From the NCBI RefSeq assembly GCF_032854445.1, contig NC_088301.1:51635187-51695186 (forward strand): a DNA stretch of 60,000 nt, in the 5' to 3' direction. Positions within the stretch are counted from its first letter, which is position 1. The number at the start of each line of letters is the position of its first letter. Below, piece by piece: positions 28,236-39,360 of the stretch. This stretch comes from Liolophura sinensis. Its lineage: Eukaryota; Mollusca; Polyplacophora; Chitonida; Chitonidae. The position numbers were made by a program, and so were the translations under genes. The notes below the pieces were generated by a model. The model ran no database searches. It was not told the origin of the DNA and worked only from the letters and a program-made list of their open reading frames with translations.

Positions 28236-29641
28236 TCGTCGTAGAAAAACCACCACAAAGGAAAGGAAAAGGCATTTAGGGCAGCGAGCTAGGACTTAAC
28301 TAATTCTAACAACGTTCTGTTGATGTTTACAATATTAAATTAGGCAGAACATCGAAAAGCAGACATAACATGCCAGAACAATTAGGTAAAGACACAAAAA
28401 CAATGAATTTACTATGTTCTTCTGAAACACTGTTGTTGTGAATGAAACACAGAGAGCTGTGTAACGCTCACGTGTAAAAAGATTACTAACTCATCCGCAG
28501 TCTGTACGATGTGAACCTGTCTGCACCACTACAGGGATACCACTAATTACACTTTGCCTCACGTGCTCCTTGTTTTTGTGGAACACAGACGTGGTCTCCG
28601 CCTTTGTAGCTTTGATTTTAATATCTACTAAGCTCATCTAAATTAGGATCTAAGCGTGACTATATACTTTACTATTATCCGTTTACTATTCATCGCTCAA
28701 CCACGAGGAATATACATTTTGCTTTCAGAGAAACAAACGGTACTTAAATACTGGAAAGGTATGCAAGCTCATCAAATAAAGTGGAGTACTGCTACGATAT
28801 CAGTTGAAATTTCATGTACCGTAAAAGCAAACTTCAACAGGTCTTTGACAATGAACAGCTGCTCTCTGGCCATCTCCCTACGAATAGGAGTTCATAGGCT
28901 TTTTCATGTCTGTTAAACGTTTTCAGTTATAGGCTACTTTCACAAAGACGAATTCAAGTCTGTCGTTTAAAATCAGAATCACCACTTTAAATTACCTGTA
29001 TCCGGACCACGTGGTGTACCTACATACGAAGGTTCAATGACATTCCAGCATCATAAGGATTTAATCTGACCTGAGGTACCACGAGGCGTCACGTAGAAGT
29101 TTGAATGACATGCTAAAAGTACATCACATGCTGAGGAAAATCACGCATCGTATTGTTCTGTTTTTCTCCCATCTCCACAAACCTTATATTCGGTTATGAG
29201 AGACACATATAGCCGTCTAAGAACGTTAACTCACAGCTTAGCAACAGCAATACTAGCTGTAATTTTAATAACGTGTGCATTTTGTGTTTTTTTTCTAACT
29301 TTTCGCAGTAATACAAGCTATTCGATGCCACATAAAACAACAAACGTTTCAACATATACTTTCACAAGTAGGATTCAACTAGTAAGTGATTTGCGTTGAA
29401 GGTTTACGAAACGTGTTTCTTTTAGCACTAGGCCTACATGTATACTCTTTTCAAACATACAGCTCTCTTAGTATATCAAGACTGGTTTTGGAAACGGATC
29501 ATTTAGCGTGTTAATAATCCTTGTTTACGTGAAAGTTCCACCCGAAGTTATTAGTAACAGATTTTTATCCCTAAACAGGCACTTGTAAATGAAAGCTGAC
29601 CACCATGAATAATCCGCGTACACTTGTGTTTTAGAGCTCTT

Positions 29642-29833
29642 TCACATAAATCGACCGATGGTGGCGGTGCGCATGTCCACTGGCATACCCCCCATAAAGC
29701 TAGCGAGTGATCCGAGGTCTGATACCTCTCCGAGATCTATCTTTGTTCTATCGCCTTTTGGCCCACCCGACTTCACCGTCCTGACACCGGTTTGTTTCAA
29801 GCTCCTGTTTGCCCTCTCAGTATGCTCTGACAT
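29642..29833 (-). pseudogene. Possible retroelement integrase fragment
   Basis: A 63-codon frame in a GC-richer island carries SEHTERANRSLKQTG. This loosely resembles the QxERxNRxLK segment near the end of the catalytic core of Ty3-like retrotransposon integrases. The following sequence (KSGGPKGDRTKIDLGEVSDL) does not fit the family clearly. No flanking LTRs, catalytic acidic residues or other pol parts are visible, so if the match is real it is a fragment. Confidence 0.22.
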
Positions 29834-29873
29834 ACGGTTTGTCCACAGACGCCACAGCCATCGTCTTGCTTGA

Positions 29874-31680
29874 CGCTTGAGTGTACATATGTCGTATACA
29901 TTGGCTCACAACTTGATTCAAACTTTTACGACTTAGCCACAAGGTCGCCGCACCCACTTTAACGAGAATATAAACTATAACTGTATTTTAATTGTGATTC
30001 TCGTGTCACTTTTTCCCAGCCTTTATCCCAAGTTGAATAAAACAACTTCAAAAAACACAACAGATGGATTTATATCGTCAAGCTAGATTTGTCCTCAGCA
30101 CACACTTAACGTGCCTACAGCATACAGTTCAACTTTAAAAACACGAAACAAGCTACGTGAGTACTTATTAATGCAGTCTACGTTCATGTGTATGGGCTCA
30201 ATAGTGAATGACTGAACTTTTCATCGTGTGTCTTATGTCGTAATGAAGAGCATATCATTCTACTATTTTCTCAGGAAAGCATAATCCGTCGATCCGTCGA
30301 ATCCGTCGAAAATCAACCAGAAAGAAAAACTAACGATTATAGTTTATTTCTTTTAGGGAATCGTCTATATACAGCTGTCTCTTATACTCGCTATCAAAAT
30401 TGCCTTCAGTGTAACAACCCAAGCTCAATACGTTGATATGTTGAATGTCCATATTATTACAAGGAAAATGCAGTTAGAATACTTTTTCTAATTCATAATG
30501 TTAAACTCCATAAGTTTCGACATCAAGAACTCATTGCGTCGGAAGGCGATATAATTATTCAAAAGCAAGTAGATGCTGGACCATGGGCTTGGGGAGCAAT
30601 TTGTTTTACAATGGCTGCACCAACAAGCGGTTAGATCAAATGCCACGCATCAACACAGCCTGTACATGATTACATGGCTTTAATTTCCTAACATCCATCT
30701 CTAGCTCCATACCGCCGTGAGATCATATACTACAAGAGATCAAATAAAATTCATTTATTAAGGTTATATCATGCTAAAACTTGCAAACAAATTCAAACAT
30801 GGAAATGTCAGTAACGGGGTTTACAGTTAAGTCGATAGCAGTTTAGGTAACTGGTGTCGCAATCCGTCAAAACACGTTGAACTCCGTCCAATATCCAGCT
30901 TATGGACTTTAACATTATGAGTTAGAACACTTCGTTTATACAATATAATAATGTAGACTTTCATCATATCTATTTGTCCAGCTTGTGTTGTTACGTTTCA
31001 CTGACTACCATTTTTGGTAGCGAGGATGACTGATTTCACAGAGAACTGAATATAGGCGACTCGCTAAAAGAAATCTATGGATCATGTGTCAGTACCTTGT
31101 GATTGGATGACCAAAAGCGATCCTAAGAAGACCTGGCACAGTACTGTATTAATGTTCCACTTCATTAATTTCGTAACCTAGTGCAGTCCATGTCCTATAG
31201 GATATGTTGAAGCGTACCACTTCAGCTAAGTATGCCGCGCTTTATGACACAAATAGCAAGATAATGACTGATGGAAAAAACCCTCACAGATAGAGTTAAA
31301 TATAGCCTTACAGTTGATATGAACCGTTAGGATAATGTAGATTTCTTGACGTTATCTGCTACAGCAACATTTTTGTAATTTGTGCAACCGCATAACAAAA
31401 TATTGTATACATTTTTACTATTTAATCATTTATTTATTTACTTACTTATCTACGCACAACTCATTATTCATTATATATCAGAAGCAAGAATAATGCAGGT
31501 AGCGACATAGAAGAGTTCAGTCACTCGTGGGTCCACACGTACATGGTTTTATAATAATCGTGTGTTTCCCAGAAATGGTATAAAATGCTTAATGACACTA
31601 GATGAATTGACAACATACGTGTTCACTTTTATGTAAGTTGGAATGAATATACTTTTCACCATCCAACAGAAAGACGTCAC
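29874..31680. other. No gene recognised
   Basis: AT-rich, no supported exon. It ends at a poly-C run (31684-31698) beside short AC repeats. Confidence 0.4.
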
Positions 31681-31739
31681 CATCCCCCCCCCCCCCCCAA
31701 ACACACACGCACTCCTTCCATACCCTGCAAACTGTTACA

Positions 31740-32585
31740 GGTGTGGCGGTGTAGCACCATGGGTAAACGTGGCACAAAGATAGTACCAAATTCTCATTGG
31801 TAAACATGACACACACAAAGAACATCACCTCCATGGGTAAATGAGACACACAGATTACACCCCGCGGGCTAATGTGACAATTAGATTACTTCTCCATGGG
31901 TAAACGAGACACACACTTCCATGGGTAATTGTGACACACCAAGACTACAACATCTCCATGGGTAAATGTGACACACAAAGAGGACAACATCTCCACGGGT
32001 AAATGTGACACAGACACAGAATAATATCTCCACATGAAAATGTGACATACATAAAGGACAACATCTCCATGGGTAAATGTGACACACAAAGAGGACAACA
32101 TCTCCACGGGTAAATGTGACACAGACACAGAATAATATCTCCACATGAAAATGTGACATACATAAAGGACAACATCTCCATGGGTAAATGTGACACACAA
32201 AGAGGACAACATCTCCACGGGTAAATGTGACACAGACACAGAATAATATCTCCACATGAAAATGTGACATACATAAAGGACAACATCTCCATGGGTAAAT
32301 GTGACACACAAAGAGGACAACATCTCCACGGGTAAATGTGACACAGACACAGAATAATATCTCCACATGAAAATGTGACATACATAAAGGACAACATCTC
32401 CATGGGTAAATGTGACACACAAAGAGGACAACATCTCCACGGGTAAATGTGACACAGACACAGAATAATATCTCCACATGAAAATGTGACATACATAAAG
32501 GACAACATCTCCATGGGTTAATGTGACATACATAAAGGACAACATCTCCATGGGTTAATGTGACACACAAAGAGGACAACACCTA
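31740..32585. repeat. 37-bp satellite organised as 111-bp three-monomer higher-order repeat
   Basis: Monomers are about 37 bp and share ATCTCC...GGGTAAATGTGACA. From about 31948 to 32520 three monomer types alternate in fixed order: one with CCATGGG and ACACACAAAGAGGA, one with CCACGGG and CAGACACAGAA, one with CCACATGAAAATG and CATACATAAAGGA. This gives five nearly identical 111-bp units. The left part (31740-31940) consists of older, diverged monomers. Because 111 is divisible by three, all minus-strand frames stay open for up to 233 codons. Confidence 0.95.
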
Positions 32586-34791
32586 CATAGATATATTTAG
32601 GGCACAATAGCAGCTTTTCAGGAATCATAATACTGTAGAGAATAACTTTATCTTTTATGTACCTGTAATCCCGAATATCAAAGTGATTTACAGTAGCGCC
32701 AAATAGATGACCACGTGCTCCACTGTCAGTTTAGCTCAATCGGAAATTTGGCGACAAGCTCCAGTGTAATCAATCTTGTCAACCGATAGGCCGTATTAAT
32801 ATAGTTAGTTGGTCGAGCGGTATATTGACTCCGTCCCAGTATAAACTGCTCAATCAAACATCTTTTTAATGTTTTGATATGTTATTTCCACCGTCAACAT
32901 ATAAATTACTTAAACCTGGATTATCAATATTGCATTGCCAGTCAAAGACATACAGGCGTTAGGTCACGGTTAATATTTAATGTCACAATCGAGTATAAAA
33001 GCAAACAAGTTCCTATAATTGAATGAATGTAAGGGAAGATAAGTGTTTTTGTATGTTTTAAGGATAATGTATGTATCTTTCATGTAATTTCTATTCCTTA
33101 GAGGATATGCCCCTTAATTTTACAGGTGAAGGAGGTTTACATTCCAGTCCATGTTTATTTAGGAGTTGTGTATTATGCAACGTTCTCTCCATGGACAGAG
33201 CTGTCTTTTGACTAATTATCTGTCCGGCGGGTGAGGGGTAAACAAATAGATGGTATTTATCAGGTAAACGATAGCAAAAACATTATTTACTCTTGATTGC
33301 GAAACAGTTTTGAGATGACTGCGAAATACACAACGATGCATCCAACTGACATAAAATTGAAGATATTTCTACGTTTGTGAAAGTAATGTACTCACTGGTC
33401 ACATGCTCTAAACTTCTCCAGAGTTACACATTAGATTCTACAAATTAGAGCCAGTTGGCTTGTACGTAACAAAAACTGTTGTAATATGTACATGTGCATC
33501 TTAATGCTGTTATTTCTCATCTCGCAGGATAGAAACTCAGGGTCGAATCACGACCCCTCTCCGTGGGCTTATCACTGACAGACATTAAATTAATGTTCAA
33601 CTTGTTTGACCTGTCGGAGGGGAGAGAGACTCTGGAATGTTTCACTTTTGTTAAGTATCAAGCTACAGTCAGATCAAAGTTGAAGTAGGATCGGTCCGCA
33701 AACTGAAGACACCATATAGTCCACATATTTTGTACATTAAACATTATTGTATATTATTCATGTAAACAGTCATTTATTTCCTAACGCTTTTTTGTAGAAG
33801 CTTCATAACGGTGTATAATTTTCCAAAAAGAGATATTCCTCAAGAAACTAAAAAACATATGATACCTTCAATGAAAGCTACACAGGTGCGGTAATGACCT
33901 ACCTGTAAGTTTTCCGCTGGCTCACAGGGGCTGTGAGACGCGGTTGACAATCATGAAAGGACAGGGCATAAGCATCACTCAATTGTGTATAACACTAGCA
34001 ACACAGCAGTGTGAGGGGTTTTCAGGTATATGAAGCTCACGTGTTAAGTAGGTCGTCTTTGATAATTGGACTTCGCAGCTCATCCCATACACTAAAATGC
34101 AATCATCCTAGACGGATGTTCGTTTTTGTCTCTACATGTGTAAAAGCTTAAACCTGGTTGGGCCTTGTGTTCGTCACTATAAGGGTATTAAACTTGCCCT
34201 AGAGGTTCCAATACATACATATAACAAACGCCCCCATGCAGGTATGGCGTTTAAACTTGTCTGACACTGTGTTAAAATGCTGTGGCTGTTTTCTCCAAAT
34301 GGCAAATATTGTACCGACTAAACACGCGGGATAGCTGTCATTTCAGCACAAGTTTACAAGAGAGGGAGTGCATTACAGATCTAGTACAGTTAGTGCTTGG
34401 GAGTGAAGTGTGCACTTTCGCCCAGTCTCTCTGAGTCACTCCAGCTGCAAATGTCCAAAGTATGCTACCATGTATGTCAATCGGTGGTTGTGTAATAGTA
34501 ATACTATGAAAGCTACTGACAGCCAATACATGAAGGCCTGTCCTTAAACACAGCGCTTGGGATTGTCGTCACTAATGCGCAAAAACAAACCAATTAAGCC
34601 AGATGTTCATCGATTGTTTTTTTAACTATTTCAAAACGTTGTAACGTCATCTCTTTTCAAAACTTACCGCTTCGTTCTACAGAGTTCAATACACAGTTAG
34701 AGTTGGATCATTAGGTACTAGTGAAGTAGTACACAAATATGACTAATAAGGTTATGAGCACGAGAAAACAATACATATAGCAAGTACTTAC
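32586..34791. other. No gene recognised
   Basis: Only short open frames. A minus-strand frame at 34338-34526 looks mildly protein-like (DIHGSILWTFAAGVTQRDWA) but lacks paired splice sites or a known domain. Confidence 0.35.
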
Positions 34792-34958
34792 GCACAGTGT
34801 TGTTTTGGAGATTGAATTCTCTCAGAGTTGATCACAAAAGAGATAGTCCCTCAAGTTCCGAATCCATCTGGATCTGGGGCTGAACTTAGTTGCGTCTAAC
34901 ATGCTATGATGATGTTGCTAACAGCAAGACTTCTTCGAAGAGCCACTTCAACGTACTT
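34792..34958 (-). other. Candidate non-coding 5' leader exon
   Basis: A good acceptor (GTCGCTTTTTCAG) and an excellent donor (GTGC|GTAAGTACT) define a 167-nt exon on the receptor's strand with no long open frame. It contains short upstream-type frames, the longest 26 codons. It could be the leader exon required by the 3' splice site in front of the aGPCR start, with a 13.2-kb intron, or an exon of an unrelated transcript. A CpG-richer segment lies just upstream on this strand. Confidence 0.3.
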
Positions 34959-35129
34959 CTGAAAAAGCGACAAGTTGTAGAAGTCACCGCCTGAGAGTTT
35001 CACTGCCCCTACACACTGTGTTATTACCATACCCATGGGGCCCAGGCAAGCACACCATGCAAGCTATAGTATAAAACCTGATCTAGCAGTGCCAGGCCAA
35101 TAACACGCAGCTGCATATATTAAAGATTC

Positions 35130-35420
35130 CAGAGAACGAAATGGGCGCTCCGACAACCAGCTAGTGGTTCCTCGGTTTGTCAACAGAGCGAGCAACATTC
35201 ACCGACGGCAATCTCCACGTGACACCGCTCAGGCGGCCTGGGCCAGAAATCTATAATTGTGAAGTATTTTCCCGACCTGTCTGTCCCTGGTCTTCATATA
35301 AGATGCGCCCACATTGGGCGGTAGACCTCTGAGTGTGTCGTGGCGGACAAGACACGGCGATGATCAGTCGGCCGGCGTCAGGTGGGTCGGTGTCCTCCTC
35401 AACCGGATCTCTTTGTGAAC
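35130..35420. promoter_or_regulatory. CpG-richer segment, possible promoter
   Basis: Local rise in CpG and GC in AT-rich surroundings. Read on the minus strand it has a CCCAATGTGG CCAAT-like box followed by CTTATATGA, and lies a few hundred bases upstream of the candidate leader exon 34792-34958. Read on the plus strand there is CATATAAGA followed about 60 nt later by an ATG (35361) opening a 48-codon frame. Direction cannot be decided. Confidence 0.25.
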
Positions 35421-35814
35421 TGGAATGTCAGTTCTTTACAATAAATGTTTGGTTTCTCTCCAGTGTCGTCTTTTGTTATGGTCCTCCGGATCGTATAAAA
35501 TAGGACAGAGTAATAAGACACAGTGCACCAAATAACTGTCTTTTTTCTCCTCAAATCCACATATGTATTCTTATTCTCGTCTGCTATATAATCGTAACGG
35601 GCAATATTAAATCTGAGGACATTTCCATAACTAATAACGAGGGGAGAACCTGTATGTTATCCTCAAGAATGCCAATGTAAACCATGAATACGAGTTTTAA
35701 CTCATATGTATTGCCTTGCAGTTCTGTGATGTCATCTTATATATATCATCATATATCATCTCATCTTATAACAATATTTAATAAAGCTTGTATAGACTTT
35801 ATGCAGCTACGAAT

Positions 35815-35815
<1 letters not shown>

Positions 35816-35863
<48 letters not shown>
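35816..35863. repeat. (TA)n microsatellite
   Basis: About 48 bp of alternating AT. Confidence 0.97.
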
Positions 35864-35866
<3 letters not shown>

Positions 35867-37415
35867 GGTATTTTGATCAATTAAAGATAGACAGATAAAA
35901 TATCTTACCATGCTCACGAGATTACTTCAGCAAATAACTGTAAAGGGTATATTTGTTTGCGCTATATCAAGCCCAGAATTTCTAGCCAGCACTCAAAATA
36001 CTTTTTGAACAAATTGTGTCTAGTTTAATAGGAACGTTTTGAAAGCCTAGAGTCCCCAGGCACTGTCACTTGATACAGATTTGTTAATTTCCTGCGAAGA
36101 GGAGGGGGGGAGGAGAATAAAAGTGTCTTTGTGAAAATATTTAATTCTTTTCTGCTGTATTTCTTGTATAAAAACATATTAAACTTCCTTTCTTCATCTC
36201 AGTTTTAGTCTCTTTTTTTTACCCTTCACTTTCTGCTGATTCAGTATAGGATTGCCTGAACAAATAGTATCTTCTGATACTGAAAAGCTTTTCAGGTTTA
36301 GAACCATGCGAGAGCCATTTAAATGTAATATATGTATGTGTGTATGTGTGTGTGCGTAAGATATCTTATACGAATCAGACGACCACCGAGGGAGCACGAT
36401 AAGTCGCGCAAGGTTGTTCTAATGTTATCTTAATTATATGACTTTTTTCATGTTCCAGTCGAGTGTGATTTGTTCACGGAGTAATCTTCTATATTACCTG
36501 ACATGACATAAACAGGCATCGTTTAACAGAGAATCAAATGGACATTATCATAGGCATGTAAGTAGATAGGCCACGCTTTCTTTATGTTCAACTGATTTCA
36601 CCTAATGTAAAAAAAATGATTAAACTTGCGGCATAAATTACACATGCATTGAACCTTTTTTATGACATTTGTGCGCCACATAGACACAGTACAGAATAAG
36701 GTATTTTCTAAAGAAACAGATTACCTGAAAACCAGACTATATATGTATATTGAGTGGCTGCAAAAAAGACTGGTATCTTCTACTTAAGCTCATCTTAAAG
36801 GCAAAAATAATCAAATCACATGTCAATGTGAAAATGGTGCAGAAAATATAACTGTGAAATAGCGAAAACTCATTTATTAGATAGCCTTTTTTGCATTTGT
36901 TAAGAGGTTATGCTCGAATAATTCTATGGTGCTGTCTTCGTGTATGAGCTATGCCCTCTGTTTCACATTTCATAACCCATCTCATATGCAACCAGATCTG
37001 CTTTACATTCCAGAGAGGTTGAAATTGCCCCTATATGCTTGAATAGGTGTGAGAAGAGGTGAGCAGTAAGTGTCTAATTCGACCTTACGTCAATACTTGG
37101 CGCCTCAGAAAAAACGTTATCCCCTGTTCTGGGCTGAACAATCTAGTGATTATAAGTAGTCAGTTACAAGCTGCTAGAAAGCCTTTTTATCCCGCTACGT
37201 TATGAGATACTATTACATGGTGCAACGAGGCATCAGCAAGAGATCATATTCATATTATTCAGTGAAATGCGTGGGCACAAATACAGCATTTTCAGCCAAT
37301 AAATAAAAAATTCCAACATACACTGCTGTATAAGACAGACATTCTTTTACAAACAGTTAACCACTATGGACGATCTTGGTCAAGAATCGCAATAAGGTCA
37401 AAGCGATTCATAAAA
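35864..37415. other. No gene recognised
   Basis: AT-rich sequence with a G-rich patch (GAGGAGGGGGGGAGGAG, about 36099) and a short TATG/TG tract near 36330. No exon supported. Confidence 0.4.
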
Positions 37416-37690
37416 GTACAGCACAGAAAAACCAGAGCAGCCACAGCAGTGTGATGCATTCGGCCTCCTGTCATTTTACATCAGGTAGGGTTTTATTCTA
37501 ACTGTTCAAGTAAATGCTTCATGAAGTAGAAACTTACATCCCCTTAGCGCCATGGTCTAAGCAGAATAAGTTAAAAGCCAGCTTTTAATAGCAATTTATT
37601 AGACGTCACTTGTTTAGAATTACTTAAAATACTGTGCTATGATCAGATTTAATAACAGTAACATGAAAACAATGAAAAGGGACGGACCTT
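37416..37690 (+). repeat. Dispersed ACCAG repeat family, tandem copy 1
   Basis: Blocks AAAAACCAGAGCAGCCACAG, GGTAGGGTTTTATTCTAACT, GTAAATGCTTCATGAAGTAG, CCATGGTCTAAGCAGAATAA, ATTTATTAGACGTCACTTGT and ACATGAAAACAATGAAAAGG, in the family order. Followed by a second copy about 320 bp later. Confidence 0.75.
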
Positions 37691-37737
37691 TGGGATGATT
37701 AGACCACCATAAGAATCATCGTTTATACATGTACACG

Positions 37738-37975
37738 ATACATCAGACTACAGCATGAAGAGTAAAACCAAAGCAACTGCGACAATACGCAAATGATCGC
37801 ACGCATTAGGTGAAACTAACCCCAGAAAGGGGTTATATTCTAACTATTCTTGTAAATGCTTAAAACAGTAGCAACTTATAAGTCACCTCGCACAACTAAA
37901 AATGTGTTGTCATCGCAATTCATGACCGATTACATGAAAACAATGCAATGGGACCGGGAAGGTCTTAATAGCACT
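37738..37975 (+). repeat. Dispersed ACCAG repeat family, tandem copy 2
   Basis: Has GAGTAAAACCAAAGCAACTG, TTAGGTGAAACTAA, GGGGTTATATTCTAACTATT, GTAAATGCTTAAAACAGTAG, GTGTTGTCATCGCAATTCAT and ACATGAAAACAATGCAATGG. Confidence 0.7.
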
Positions 37976-38480
37976 GATTAATTTACTGGTGATATCACTA
38001 AACTGGTGACATTTTTTGGCTACTAGCTATATTTCAAAGATATACAACTTTAGGGTGAGCTCCCACAAAGTAATACGCTGGAGTAAAAACTCGCAAAAAA
38101 TACATATGTATTAAACTTCCATTACAGGATTTACCTTCACACATGCTTGCCACTATGCCTCAAATTAGGCATTCGCATACCAGCTTTCAACCAAAATGGA
38201 CGTTCTGAGTCAATAATCACAAGGCCAATTTAGAAAAATCATACGACAAATCACACATTTATGCTTTTAAGTACGGAATTCTACTTGTCAATTGACAGTT
38301 TTAAGACATAACAGTTTTTTTTCCAACGGAACTGACAAAGAGCTATGTCCCTAGTTAGTTCATTACCACAATAGAACTAAAAACACTTCTGAATGAAAAG
38401 GTCATTTTGGAAAAGCATACCAAGTTAGTTTCACTTTAGAACACAAATGATTTATTATTGAAATGTATGATTCAATTTTA

Positions 38481-39220
38481 AGCCGGGCGTAGACTGGGAG
38501 CAACTAAGTTTTTGGGGACTAAAAGCTACTAGGAGCATCTGGAAGCAACTGTGAGTATACGATCGGACGCTGGTTTTAGTCGATCTACGCGCGCTTGTGG
38601 TCACCGACAACTTCTGACTCGGTAGGTGCCCGGAGTTGAACATGTTCTACTTTTCTGCGACTGGAAGCATCCAGTTGTACCTTGTTCCGTCGATCTACGC
38701 GTGCTTGCGTTCAGTTGGTCCCAGTTTCTCCCAGTGATGCATCACGTGATGAGTTACACTATGAAAATGGCGAGAGCCGAATGGACGAATGGAGAGGAAA
38801 ATAAACCCATCGATATGTGGAGGCTGAGCCCGCACGATACCTGTTGCATGGAACAGACAAAGAATGTGATGTGTATAGGGAGTATAACGAGGGAGAGGGC
38901 TGTACTTGGAACAAATTAGACTGAATGGGAGTATAACATAAAAAAGTTGGAATAAAAGAACAAAAACATTTTCCAAGAAACCTTAAATTTCGAGAGAAAA
39001 GGTATATTAGACATTATATCAATTACATCCACGCATCGCAAACAAGCGCCCCACCATTACCTACGGGCACCGAAACTGAATCTGACCAGACGCCACCAGT
39101 TGCTCAAGATCGTAAGGTTTTGTCAAACTTTTCGATATAAGCGTTTTATGCGACCTGTTAGATCAACTGCGTCGAGTTGTACCCAGTTGCTTACGATCCC
39201 AAGTCGACCTGCGCCCTGCT
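38481..39220. mobile_element. PIF/Harbinger-like DNA transposon, non-autonomous (740 bp)
   Basis: The left end AGCCGGGCG and right end CGCCCTGCT are inverted repeats with one mismatch. Similarity extends inward (GACTGGGAGCAAC on the left; GACTTGGGA then GCAAC on the inverted right). TTA directly flanks both ends (38478-38480 and 39221-39223), the 3-bp TWA target duplication typical of PIF/Harbinger. Internal copies of the CAGTTGCT/CCCAGT motif recur near both ends. A frame starting at 38761 (MKMARAEWTNGEENKPIDMW) resembles the start of a MADF/Myb-like domain as carried by Harbinger elements, then breaks down. No DDE nuclease is present. Confidence 0.6.
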
Positions 39221-39301
39221 TTAGCTTTGTAAAAAAAACGATCTACACTGTGTGCAAAAATCTGTGTGCTGAATATTATGTGTTCACGTGTAGGGCTAAG
39301 T

Positions 39302-39360
39302 CTGGATGACGATGGTAACCACTCTGGATGCCGATGGTAACCACTCTGGATGCCGCTGGT
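39302..39360. repeat. 22-bp short tandem repeat
   Basis: Nearly three copies of CTGGATGCCGATGGTAACCA plus CT. Confidence 0.8.

Noticed and set aside
31881-32582. Three overlapping long minus-strand frames of 189-233 codons.
   Set aside because: They are translations of a 111-bp tandem repeat whose period is divisible by three; all frames stay open for that reason.
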